Source of the DNA: a virus
Length of the DNA: 64,000 nucleotides
IMG/VR virus record: IMGVR_UViG_3300022725_000034
Span: 1-64,000 of that record
Direction: 5' to 3' (one strand)
Position 1 is the first letter of the stretch, and each line of letters opens with the position of its first letter. This document shows positions 1 through 7,216 of this stretch, one piece after another. The notes below the pieces were generated by a model that worked only from the letters and a program-made list of their open reading frames with translations, was not told where the DNA came from and did not search any database. The position numbers and the translations under genes were made by a program.

Positions 1-1
1 A

Positions 2-991
2 AACCCCGAAACCGAAGAGCAAGAATGGATCGCCCGGCCAATTGACCCATCGACGATAAGATACAACGCAGTTGCTTACTCCTACCTGCCGCTAGACGCT
101 GATCTGTTGGGCATCGACGCCGTGCGTCTGCCCAGCGATGGGCGCGTGCCAATATACCGACCCGGCAACGTTGTTATGATCATGCACCCGCAAGACACCG
201 CCCCCCAGACCGTGGCCAACGGCGACACCATCGCCACCCGCCCGCGCATCGGATGGGTTCGCGTCATGGACGCCAACGGGCAACAGGTAGCCGAGGGCTA
301 CAGCCTCGATAGAGCCACCGGCACCGTGACCTTTGACGATGTGACCGGCATTGCTATGCCCGTCACGGTCAAGCATACGGTCGGCGATTTGCGCCTCGTG
401 ACGGATGTGCAGATTACAGGAGACATCACGCTAAGCCGTCCGCTCACGCATGACTACCCCGCCAACGAAACCATCGTCGCCAGTTGCCTGATCCACGGCG
501 ACCGGCGCGCCAGGGTAGCTCAAACGTGGGACGAAAAAAGCTGGACCGGCGAGTGGAAAGACAGCATCGAAGGCGACGAGGCCACCGCCACGCTGAACCT
601 AATCGACCACCCGATCACCGTCACAAACGAGGGCTGCGACACCGACCGCTGGCTGTTCCGCTGCACCAACGCCGGCAGTAATGCCTGGGAGCTAATCAGC
701 GAAAAGCGTGGCCTCGTCTGGTCTGGCACATACACCCATACCGGTGACGACGTGGCCCCCATCAACCCTCGCACCCTGGGCGAAGATGGAGGCGGCGGCG
801 TGCCCTACATGACCATCCCGGCCGCAGCCAACGGCGGCGGGTGGAGCACCGGCAATGTGATCCGGATCAACACCGTCGGGGCGATTGCAGATTTCTGGAT
901 TGCCCGCGCGATCCAGCAGAGCGATGAACCGCTGGACGACGGCGCGGATGGTTGCGAAATCTACGCCCTCGGCAACATCGACAGACCGTAA
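2..991 (+). CDS. Phage structural (tail-region) protein, 5' end outside the window
   Basis: The reading frame is open from the first bases of the window, so the true start lies upstream and at least 330 residues are visible. The first in-frame start-like codon, TTG at 107, has no ribosome-binding site and is unlikely to be real. I recognise no enzyme motif and no membrane segment. The beta-rich, aspartate/threonine/glycine-rich composition and the position directly before other tail genes suggest a virion protein. The middle has repeated short beta-strand-like segments, as in tail or baseplate-associated proteins. Codon use is strongly GC-rich, like the next three genes and unlike the replication genes. 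Family unknown; the structural assignment is inference from context. Confidence 0.6.
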   Translation, partial: NPETEEQEWIARPIDPSTIRYNAVAYSYLPLDADLLGIDAVRLPSDGRVPIYRPGNVVMIMHPQDTAPQTVANGDTIATRPRIGWVRVMDANGQQVAEGYSLDRATGTVTFDDVTGIAMPVTVKHTVGDLRLVTDVQITGDITLSRPLTHDYPANETIVASCLIHGDRRARVAQTWDEKSWTGEWKDSIEGDEATATLNLIDHPITVTNEGCDTDRWLFRCTNAGSNAWELISEKRGLVWSGTYTHTGDDVAPINPRTLGEDGGGGVPYMTIPAAANGGGWSTGNVIRINTVGAIADFWIARAIQQSDEPLDDGADGCEIYALGNIDRP

Positions 992-1001
992 CGGAGACAC
1001 C

Positions 1002-1481
1002 ATGGACATATCACCAGCGCACCAGACCGCCGTGGAGGAAGCCACCCGAACTCCCGCCCTCCATGCTCGGCTGACCCTGCTACAGCAAACCGACACTGGC
1101 AGCACAGACCGGGGCAGCATCGCCCTGTTCGGCGGCACCCGGCCCGCCCCCGGCGAAGCACCGGCCAGCGGGGCCATCGTCACAATGCTAATGACCACCA
1201 CCGCCGGTGCCGTCGATGAGTCGCTATACCAGCTTGCCCTGGACGCGCCCCTTGAGGGCCAAAACACCGGGGCAGACCCGGACTCGGGCACCGTCCCGAC
1301 ATGGGCGCGAATTTACACCCCCGCCGGGGCGTGGTGGGCCGATGTGTCGGTTTCCGTTGAAGGCGCCGGCGGGGAGATTCAGATGGTCGCCACCGGCACC
1401 GAGGGTGATCCGGCAGAGCCCGTGGTTCGGCTTTTTAATGGGGCGTTTGCACGCCTTTCTTCAGCGACTTTTCAGGGGTGA
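1002..1481 (+). CDS. Small tail-region structural protein, unknown family
   Basis: A 159-residue protein. I chose ATG 1002 because GGAGAC lies just upstream; the frame is open further upstream but inside the preceding gene. It starts 10 nt after the previous stop and ends 3 nt before the next start, so the four tail genes look co-transcribed. The sequence is soluble, rich in Ala, Thr and Gly, with predicted beta strands (for example around the ARIYTPAGAWWADVSVSVEG segment) and no catalytic motif I can name. Small proteins at this place in siphovirus genomes are often tail assembly or tail-tip components; that role is inferred from position only. Confidence 0.55.
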   Translation: MDISPAHQTAVEEATRTPALHARLTLLQQTDTGSTDRGSIALFGGTRPAPGEAPASGAIVTMLMTTTAGAVDESLYQLALDAPLEGQNTGADPDSGTVPTWARIYTPAGAWWADVSVSVEGAGGEIQMVATGTEGDPAEPVVRLFNGAFARLSSATFQG

Positions 1482-1484
1482 TTT

Positions 1485-2240
1485 ATGGGCAACAATTTAC
1501 TCATCGCGGTCGGCGATTTTCGCGAAATTGTCGGGCTTCAAAGCGATAATCCGGTCTCGTTAATCACAGGGCTAGACTTGCCCGGCACCGGCTACGGCTG
1601 CGCCTTTTCGCCGGATGGTAGCCTGCTGGCGGTAGCGCATGTCAGCGGCAACCGCCTAACCGTCATCAACACTACGGACTGGACGGAAATCGCCGGGACA
1701 CCGAGCCTGCCCGGCACCGGCTACGGCTGCGCCTTTTCGCCGGGAGCTATAACGGTACCCACCAGAACGATAGAAACAAAAGACTCGGCAGGAAATGACC
1801 TGAGCACCAGCCTCGTGCTTGCTGACAGAAACTTGGCTGAGATCGGCCAGCTTGCGTCAAATGGATCTGTCGACATTCAGCTCCTTGTGTCCGGCGATTT
1901 TTGGCTGTTCATGAAAGACGACCGCCCCGGCGCCACCTCGGACGCTTTCGCCCGCATCACCCTGGACGCCACCAGCGGCGACCTACCCCCGCTGGTTTTG
2001 TCTCAGGGCTACATCGGCGATCTGGTCACCATCTCCAGCAACCTAACCACTCAAGCCGGCGCCCCCGGCGATGAGGTAGTGATCCGCAACTGGACCACCC
2101 GCGAACTGGTGGCGAAGGTCATCCCGGAAGCCAACGGCGACTGGAGCGCGGAGGTCCCGCCGGGCACCTACGATGTCAGCTACATCGCGGAGAACTGCGC
2201 CCCGGTGATTCATGGCCCCTACACCGTAGAGCTGCCGTGA
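1485..2240 (+). CDS. Tail-region protein with a contracted beta-propeller-like repeat
   Basis: A 251-residue protein. Its N-terminal third contains two copies of the peptide LPGTGYGCAFSP (about residues 31-42 and 74-85), the first followed by DGSLLAVAHVSGNRLTVINT, which is the strand pattern of a YncE/WD40-type propeller blade. The two copies are encoded by nearly identical DNA (from about 1578 and 1708). Only about one blade lies between them, too few for a closed propeller. The rest (from about residue 90) is a separate beta-rich domain resembling a carboxypeptidase-regulatory or Ig-like fold at its end. It sits between tail genes with 1-3 nt spacing. The likely role is a virion surface or receptor-contact protein (inference). 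Confidence 0.55.
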   Translation: MGNNLLIAVGDFREIVGLQSDNPVSLITGLDLPGTGYGCAFSPDGSLLAVAHVSGNRLTVINTTDWTEIAGTPSLPGTGYGCAFSPGAITVPTRTIETKDSAGNDLSTSLVLADRNLAEIGQLASNGSVDIQLLVSGDFWLFMKDDRPGATSDAFARITLDATSGDLPPLVLSQGYIGDLVTISSNLTTQAGAPGDEVVIRNWTTRELVAKVIPEANGDWSAEVPPGTYDVSYIAENCAPVIHGPYTVELP

Positions 2241-2241
2241 C

Positions 2242-4866
2242 ATGGGCTACCGCCCGCCGGAGTACACAACGCCGGTCACGCTGACGGTCGGCTATAAAAC
2301 CCCGGGGCTGTACCGGCCCCACGTGTTGACCGAGGACTACCAGCCCCCGGCGCTGGGCGAACCGCTTCGCCTGCCCGAACAGTATCAGGCCCCGGACATC
2401 ACCGACGGCCTGACCCTGCTCACGCACTACCAGCCGCCCGCGTTCGCCCCGGTGTCACTCGATACCCGGTACACCGCCCCGGCCAGTTTCGAGCCGGTCA
2501 TGCTTTACACCCCATATGACCCGCCGGCCCTGGGCAAGCCCATCGTCATCACCAAGGGCTACAAAGCCCCCGGGCTGGATCAGGCGCGGGTACTGGCCAC
2601 CGACTACACCCCGCCGGCCCTCACCGCCCGGGTAACGATTGCCGATTCGTATGCACCGCCGGAGCTATCACGCCCGCTGGTACTGACCAACGGCATCACC
2701 GACGACAGCGACGACCCGGACGCCGAAGGGCAACTGCTGGCAGATATTCCGAGCGCCGCCCCGGGGCTATCCCTGAGCGCCACCGGCGAAACCATCTCTG
2801 CCGGGGCATTGGCGGCCCAACTGCTAGGCGCCATCCCGGGGATTACGTTTGCGGCCCTCGGGGCACAAGACACCACGTACAACCCGCCGCCGATATTGAG
2901 CGATGTGATTCTTAGGGCGGGCTACGCCATGCCCCCGTTGGGCGATCCGGTGGAACTGTCCGAGCAAATCGAGCCGGAATCCTCGATCTACGGCAACCTG
3001 CGGGCCGATACCCCGGTGCCACAGCTCAGCCTGACGGCCACCGTCAGCGGCGAAATCATCCCCGCCGGGGCATTGGCTGCCCAACTACCCAGCGCAATCC
3101 CGGGGCTATCCCTGAGCGCCAGCGCGGCCATTATCAACACCGGTAACGCTACCGCGTTACTGCCCCAGCCGCCGAAGCACCCGGCGACCCTGGCCAGCAA
3201 CGCCGTGCAGATAATGGACCTGCCCGACAACGACGGCGCCAGCACTCGCACCCGCCACGGCACCCGCTACCCGGACGCCTGGCAGGGCCTGATCTTCCGC
3301 CAGCGCCACGGCCAGCCCACGGCGCTGCACCTGCAAGGCGACCACCAGGCCATGATCCAGCGGCGCAACCGGCTGGCCGCACCGCGAGCCGAGATGATCC
3401 GGTTCCAGCGCCCAATCCGCCAAGGCCACCAGCACGGCATCGACGCCAGCAGTCACATACAGGCCCCGTATGCCGAGGCCATCCGCACCCGGGCCAGCAA
3501 GCAGCAGGCGCACCAGCACGGCCCCGACCGCCACGGCAACACCGGCATGCCCCATGCCGACACCATAAAACGCCAGCCATCACTGCGCATGGCAGAAAGA
3601 CAGTCAAGGCCATCCGCCAACTCGCTCGGCATAGGGCACCATAACGCATGGCCCACCGGCACCCGGCTGGAAGTGCGCTGGACAAAGGCAGCTCACCCCG
3701 CACCGGGCTATTGGTGGCCCATCTACCAGCCCCCGGGCCTGCGGGCAGTTATCCCATGCGACGACTACCAGCCGCCAGCGCTGCGCTGCCCGGTCATGCT
3801 GGGCAAGGGCTATCCGCTGCAACCGTACTGCCCGCCCGATCCGGAACAGCCCACAACAATCATCCCCATCAGGGAGGAGTACCGAGTGATAAACACCCTG
3901 ACCATCACCGAGCTTGACGGCACCCCGCTGCCCGCCAAGGATTTCAGTGCCAGCATCGACGCCGACAGTTGGACCTGGAGCTGGTCAACCCGGATACCCG
4001 CCAGCGCCCTGGCACAAGTGCGGCCGGACAGCAGCACCCGGGTAGAGCTGATCGCCACCATCAACGGCGAACCCCTGCGGGTACTTGTGGAGAACATACA
4101 GCGGGAGCGCCGCTGGGGCGAAGCCTGGCTGCGCGTTTCAGGCCGTGGCCGCGCCGCGTTCCTGGCCGACCCCCTGGCACCGGTTACTCAGTACACCAAC
4201 ACCAGCGCCATGACAGCACAGCAGGCCCTGGCCGAAGCCCTGCAGGATAACGGCGTACCCATCGGCTGGAATCTGGACTGGCAGATCGAGGACTGGCAGA
4301 TCCCGGCGGGTATTTGGAGCCACAGCGGCACCTGGATCGACGCGGCCAAGCGCATCGCCGAAGCTGGCGGTGCCTATGTCCAGAGCCACGACACCGACCA
4401 GACCCTGCGCATCTTGCCCCGGTACCCGACCGCCCCCTGGAATTGGGGAGCCGCCACCCCGGGCATTGCCTTACCGGAAGACGTGGTGGAGGTCGAAGGC
4501 ATCGAGTGGCAGGAAAAGCCGAACTACAATGCGGTCTGGGTGCATGGCGGTGAGCAAGGCCGTCTGGATCGCATCATCACCGGAGTCAGTGGCGGTACTA
4601 ATCCAGCGCCCACCATCGTAGACGACCTAGCCACCGACCCGGCCATGACCCGGCAACGCGGCCTGGCGCTATTGGGCGACACCGGCAAACAAGCCAACAT
4701 CAACCTGCGCCTGCCGGTACTACCGGAGACGGGCCTGATCCGCCCCGGCGCGCTGATCGAGTACCACGAACAGGGCAACACCCGGCGCGGCCTTGTTCGC
4801 AGCCTGAGCATCAACCACAGCTGGCCGGAGCTATGGCAGACCATCGGAGTAGAAACCCATGAGTAA
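2242..4866 (+). CDS. Large tail hub/tip-like protein with N-terminal Tyr-Pro repeats
   Basis: An 874-residue protein in two parts. Residues 1-150 are tandem 16-20-residue repeats of the form YxPPALxxPVxL, with further copies near 215-245 and 490-530. Between them lie two copies of an IPGLSLSA-type repeat (about 175-300). Residues 330-480 are rich in His, Arg and Gln. The C-terminal part from about residue 545 is globular and resembles tail hub/baseplate proteins of the gpD/gp27 type: an ITELDG start, a trough-like beta domain, then a long helical and beta section ending in a LIRPGALIEYHE-like strand. It overlaps the next gene by 8 nt. The tail-hub role is inferred from this pattern and position. 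The repeats look like a flexible fibre or linker. Confidence 0.6.
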   Translation: MGYRPPEYTTPVTLTVGYKTPGLYRPHVLTEDYQPPALGEPLRLPEQYQAPDITDGLTLLTHYQPPAFAPVSLDTRYTAPASFEPVMLYTPYDPPALGKPIVITKGYKAPGLDQARVLATDYTPPALTARVTIADSYAPPELSRPLVLTNGITDDSDDPDAEGQLLADIPSAAPGLSLSATGETISAGALAAQLLGAIPGITFAALGAQDTTYNPPPILSDVILRAGYAMPPLGDPVELSEQIEPESSIYGNLRADTPVPQLSLTATVSGEIIPAGALAAQLPSAIPGLSLSASAAIINTGNATALLPQPPKHPATLASNAVQIMDLPDNDGASTRTRHGTRYPDAWQGLIFRQRHGQPTALHLQGDHQAMIQRRNRLAAPRAEMIRFQRPIRQGHQHGIDASSHIQAPYAEAIRTRASKQQAHQHGPDRHGNTGMPHADTIKRQPSLRMAERQSRPSANSLGIGHHNAWPTGTRLEVRWTKAAHPAPGYWWPIYQPPGLRAVIPCDDYQPPALRCPVMLGKGYPLQPYCPPDPEQPTTIIPIREEYRVINTLTITELDGTPLPAKDFSASIDADSWTWSWSTRIPASALAQVRPDSSTRVELIATINGEPLRVLVENIQRERRWGEAWLRVSGRGRAAFLADPLAPVTQYTNTSAMTAQQALAEALQDNGVPIGWNLDWQIEDWQIPAGIWSHSGTWIDAAKRIAEAGGAYVQSHDTDQTLRILPRYPTAPWNWGAATPGIALPEDVVEVEGIEWQEKPNYNAVWVHGGEQGRLDRIITGVSGGTNPAPTIVDDLATDPAMTRQRGLALLGDTGKQANINLRLPVLPETGLIRPGALIEYHEQGNTRRGLVRSLSINHSWPELWQTIGVETHE

Positions 4867-5080
4867 TCTTTATAAGCGCCTGCTCGGATTGCTGCCGAGC
4901 GAACCCAGGGACAAAGGGGAGGTGATAGCGACCACCCCGGACGGGGCCATCGTGGAGCTGGTGACCGGCGCCCGGGTACGGGTAAGGGGCGCTGCCAGCG
5001 TAGGGGATCACGTATTTATTCGGGGAGGTCGTATTGAAGGGCCGGCCCCGGCTCTTACTGGTGTTGACCAGATCATTTGA
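4859..5080 (+). CDS. Small baseplate/spike-like OB-fold protein
   Basis: A 73-residue protein whose ATG overlaps the end of the hub gene by 8 nt, suggesting translational coupling. Alternating beta strands (GEVIATTPDGAIVELVTG, then VRVRG, then GDHVFIRGG) look like a small OB-fold, as in tail-spike or baseplate hub accessory proteins. No catalytic residues are apparent. The link to the hub gene supports a tail-tip role. This is inference from fold-like pattern and position. Confidence 0.5.
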   Translation: MSNLYKRLLGLLPSEPRDKGEVIATTPDGAIVELVTGARVRVRGAASVGDHVFIRGGRIEGPAPALTGVDQII

Positions 5081-5091
5081 GGAGACTGTCC

Positions 5092-5580
5092 ATGGACAAC
5101 TACAAGCTGATATTACACCACTTCTCCCCGTCAGAGTTTGGGCCTACAGACTTCCGTTCTGAGGACTGGTTCCCTCAGATGGATCCAAGTCTTCTGGTTC
5201 GTGGCGATGTGTTCCGGACCTTGTGGGGAGCTCCTGTGGCAATCTCTGGAGCCAAGAGGGCTCTGGGTCGGCACAACGGGGCAAAGGGTAGCAAGTCGGA
5301 TCACAATGTTGATCGACGGGGATCTGTTCAGGGCATGGATGTGTTTCCGGAAGGCCTTGAGACCAAGCGGGATGCTGAGCGGGCTTTGGAGTGCGCCAAG
5401 ACTGCGGGTCTTTGTTCTATTGGCCTGTACCCGGAGTGGAACGGTGGCGTTGGCCTTCACCTCGGGGTGCGCGAGGGTAGCGGTGGCAGTAAGCCTCTCG
5501 CCATGTGGGGTGCCGTACAAGACCAAAAAGGGCAGGCCTACGTATCATGGGAAGAAGCCCTCGAAAGATTACCGGATTGA
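5092..5580 (+). CDS. Peptidase M15-like endolysin or tail-associated peptidase
   Basis: A 162-residue protein. I chose ATG 5092 over the in-frame TTG 5077 because AGGAGA sits 7 nt before it. The zinc-site pattern of M15 (D-Ala-D-Ala carboxypeptidase / L-Ala-D-Glu peptidase) enzymes is visible: SDHN, then GSVQGMDVFP (His ... Asp), then GVGLHLGV with the second His near the C-terminus. Such enzymes cut peptide crosslinks of peptidoglycan. No signal peptide or membrane segment is present, so export would need a holin; the next genes encode small membrane proteins. It could be the lysis endolysin or a virion lysin; position right after tail genes allows both. Confidence 0.72.
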   Translation: MDNYKLILHHFSPSEFGPTDFRSEDWFPQMDPSLLVRGDVFRTLWGAPVAISGAKRALGRHNGAKGSKSDHNVDRRGSVQGMDVFPEGLETKRDAERALECAKTAGLCSIGLYPEWNGGVGLHLGVREGSGGSKPLAMWGAVQDQKGQAYVSWEEALERLPD

Positions 5581-5629
5581 TGTTCGAGTAGGCTCAGGCG
5601 GGCTGTTTCTGCTATCCTCCATACCCATG

Positions 5630-5643
5630 TGAAATTAATTTCA
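5630..5643. repeat. 14-bp palindrome copy
   Basis: TGAAATTAATTTCA before the small membrane protein gene at 5656; no phage-type promoter follows. Confidence 0.7.
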
Positions 5644-5655
5644 ATGGGAGTGGTC

Positions 5656-5904
5656 GTGTCTGGAGAGTATCATCACACCGACCAAGGGACAGTCCCGCCA
5701 CCCATGCCACCGGCTCACCGGGAGGCTTCACTTACTGACGAGGAGATACGGGAGGTCCGAGAAATGCTCGAGGCTGATCGTCGCGTCAAGTGGTTATGGG
5801 CCGGGGCTCGTAGGATAGCTATTTGGGTGGCTGCTGTAGTCGGGGCCGCTGTTGTGAGTTGGGAGTTCTTTGTAAAAATTATCCGTAATATTGCAGGTGC
5901 ATAA
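5656..5904 (+). CDS. Small membrane protein, holin-like
   Basis: I prefer GTG 5656 (82 residues) because GGGAG lies 5 nt before it. GTG 5629 and ATG 5644 are in-frame alternatives, and the 5629 start would run through the palindrome at 5630-5643. The protein has a proline-rich N-terminus, a charged helix (LTDEEIREVREMLEADRRVK) and one hydrophobic segment near the C-terminus (about IAIWVAAVVGAAVVSWEFF). A single membrane helix beside a peptidoglycan peptidase fits a holin or holin accessory role, but nothing proves it. It is separated by 2 nt from the next membrane protein gene. Confidence 0.5.
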   Translation: MSGEYHHTDQGTVPPPMPPAHREASLTDEEIREVREMLEADRRVKWLWAGARRIAIWVAAVVGAAVVSWEFFVKIIRNIAGA

Positions 5905-5906
5905 TC

Positions 5907-6380
5907 ATGGTTTTACGCAGTGTCGTTCATCGTTGGATACGCACTCATGACCGTGACCGGAGATCCGGGCCACCACTCGGCACCAAGACCAAGTGGGCAC
6001 TCTATTTTGCAGTTATCTGTGCAGTCTGGATCGGGTTCAAGACTATCGAGCCTCATGTGTTCCCGGTCATCAAGGACTTCACCATCACCAAAGCCATACA
6101 CGTTGGGGAGAATGTGGCTATCAGTGGTGAATTAAATAAGGTGCGGGCTTGTCGGATCCTCGACATAGTTGGGTACTCGGGAAAACAATACATTACGGTC
6201 ATCTATCAAGATTACCCGGAAGCCCTAATATCTAATCGGTTGGTAAGGTCTCAGACGTATGGACCATGGATCCTGATACCGAATGTTCCTGAAGTTGAGC
6301 TCTATGCTCAGCACCTCTGCACAACAGGGGTAGTCACCACCAAGCTGTTTCAGGGGGCTATCGTGGGGGTTTCCCAGTGA
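5907..6380 (+). CDS. Single-pass membrane protein, unknown function
   Basis: A 157-residue protein. A basic N-terminus (residues 1-28) is followed by one membrane helix (about WALYFAVICAVWIGF) and a roughly 110-residue domain that would lie outside the cytoplasm. That domain contains two Cys residues (RACRIL and QHLCTT) that could form a disulfide. It lies in the endolysin/holin-like group, so a lysis or envelope role is plausible. I do not recognise the family. The stop overlaps the GTG of the next small ORF. Confidence 0.55.
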   Translation: MVLRSVVHRWIRTHDRDRRSGPPLGTKTKWALYFAVICAVWIGFKTIEPHVFPVIKDFTITKAIHVGENVAISGELNKVRACRILDIVGYSGKQYITVIYQDYPEALISNRLVRSQTYGPWILIPNVPEVELYAQHLCTTGVVTTKLFQGAIVGVSQ

Positions 6381-6478
6381 AGCTCTTACATGGCCTCAGC
6401 TACGCCTTCCACTGGCTCCTATGCCACCTCATAGCCTTCCTGCTGAGGCTGGTAGCCAAGATCCCCGGCATGTCCTAA
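6377..6478 (+). CDS. Very short hydrophobic ORF (33 aa)
   Basis: GTG 6377 overlaps the previous stop in the arrangement GTGA, a common sign of coupled translation. The 33 residues are mostly hydrophobic (segment AFHWLLCHLIAFLLRLVA), predicting one membrane helix. There is no independent ribosome-binding site. It may be a small lysis-related membrane peptide or a chance ORF. Confidence 0.35.
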   Translation: MKLLHGLSYAFHWLLCHLIAFLLRLVAKIPGMS

Positions 6479-6536
6479 GATGGTGTGGCCGGGGGTCGCT
6501 GTACCACCCTCATAATTCATAACTGAGGGAAACCGT

Positions 6537-6800
6537 ATGAGGGTAATCGTCACCCTTCTACTGGCCGTTCTGGCTATGCCGGCCTTGGCCGTAACCCTGT
6601 CTTGGGGACCACCCACCACCCGGGTAAGTGGGGAGGTGGAGCTACCGGTTGACACCGTGTTGTCTGACTACAAGCCGAGGCACTTCCGGATCCGGGTCTA
6701 CGATACTGACGGTCTTGTATCTGAGTGGAGTGATTCAGTCCGGGCAAAGCTCGTAGGCCCACCTACCGCCCCAACCTTGATGATATTACCCGATGGTTAG
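6537..6800 (+). CDS. Secreted small protein with fibronectin-like core
   Basis: An 87-residue protein starting at ATG 6537 after GAGGGAAA. Residues 1-18 (MRVIVTLLLAVLAMPALA) form a clear Sec signal peptide with an ALA cleavage motif. The mature part is a short beta sandwich-like sequence resembling a fibronectin III strand set (SWGPPTTRVSGEV, FRIRVYDTDGLVSEWS). It is the last gene before a terminator at 6844, so it closes the rightward late operon. It may act in the periplasm or host surface; function unknown. Confidence 0.6.
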   Translation: MRVIVTLLLAVLAMPALAVTLSWGPPTTRVSGEVELPVDTVLSDYKPRHFRIRVYDTDGLVSEWSDSVRAKLVGPPTAPTLMILPDG

Positions 6801-6826
6801 AGTGGGTCATGGGTCTGGGCCGAAAA

Positions 6827-6840
6827 TGAAATTAATTGCA
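6827..6840. repeat. 14-bp palindrome copy
   Basis: TGAAATTAATTGCA between the 6800 stop and the terminator, 53 bp before the 6880 promoter. Confidence 0.65.
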
Positions 6841-6843
6841 GAC

Positions 6844-6868
6844 AGGCGGGGTTAAGCCCCGCCTTTTT
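6844..6868 (+). terminator. Rho-independent terminator
   Basis: Stem AGGCGGGG / CCCCGCCT with loop TTAAG, followed by TTTTT. It ends the tail/lysis operon and directly precedes the promoter at 6880. Confidence 0.85.
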
Positions 6869-6879
6869 CATGGGCCTTA

Positions 6880-6907
6880 TTGACAAAACCTATAATTTAG
6901 GTAGAAT
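6880..6907 (+). promoter_or_regulatory. Phage promoter for 6942-9503
   Basis: TTGACA (6880-6885), 16-bp spacer, TAGAAT (6902-6907). A palindrome copy lies further upstream (6827-6840) but on the far side of the terminator. Confidence 0.85.
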
Positions 6908-6941
6908 ACTCGTATACTCGGGGAAATAAGGAGAACCCATC

Positions 6942-7199
6942 ATGACCACTGCAACCGCTATGATTCCTACCGATTCCTTTGAAACGAAATCCGCCAAGGT
7001 TCGCCGTCTGTTCAGCGAGGGTAACCGGGAAGAAGCCCTGAAGATTGCCAAGGGTTTCAAGATGGGTCTGTCTCGTAAGGATCGGGCGGTGCTGCAGCGT
7101 GGTTATGAATGCCTGTGGAACCCCGAGTTCTACCAGAAGCTGGGCTACGATCCCGAGAAGGAAGTAGCCAAAGCCATGATTGTCTGCTCAACCATCTGA
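6942..7199 (+). CDS. Small hypothetical protein, first gene of the replication region
   Basis: An 85-residue helical protein, soluble and charged. AAGGAG lies 7 nt before ATG 6942, between weakly pairing GGG and CCC triplets. Segments such as KVRRLFSEGNREEALKIAKGF suggest a helix-turn-helix-like or helical repeat arrangement. It is co-transcribed with the AAA+ ATPase gene 15 nt downstream. A similar small gene before an AAA+ protein could be a partner or regulator. No family recognised. Confidence 0.6.
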   Translation: MTTATAMIPTDSFETKSAKVRRLFSEGNREEALKIAKGFKMGLSRKDRAVLQRGYECLWNPEFYQKLGYDPEKEVAKAMIVCSTI

Positions 7200-7216
7200 T
7201 CCGAGGAGTTCCGGAT
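7199..7216 (+). promoter_or_regulatory. Ribosome-binding site in a hairpin loop (AAA+ gene)
   Basis: ATCCG / CGGAT, 5 bp, encloses the loop AGGAGTTC. The start codon of the 7215 gene is partly inside the 3' arm. Confidence 0.55.

Noticed and set aside
3149-3703. Long minus-strand ORFs (3149-3703, 3157-3555) opposite the tail hub gene
   Set aside because: They are shadows of the GC-rich repeat-containing gene; composition is Gly/Arg/Ala/Cys-rich noise and no ribosome-binding sites fit.
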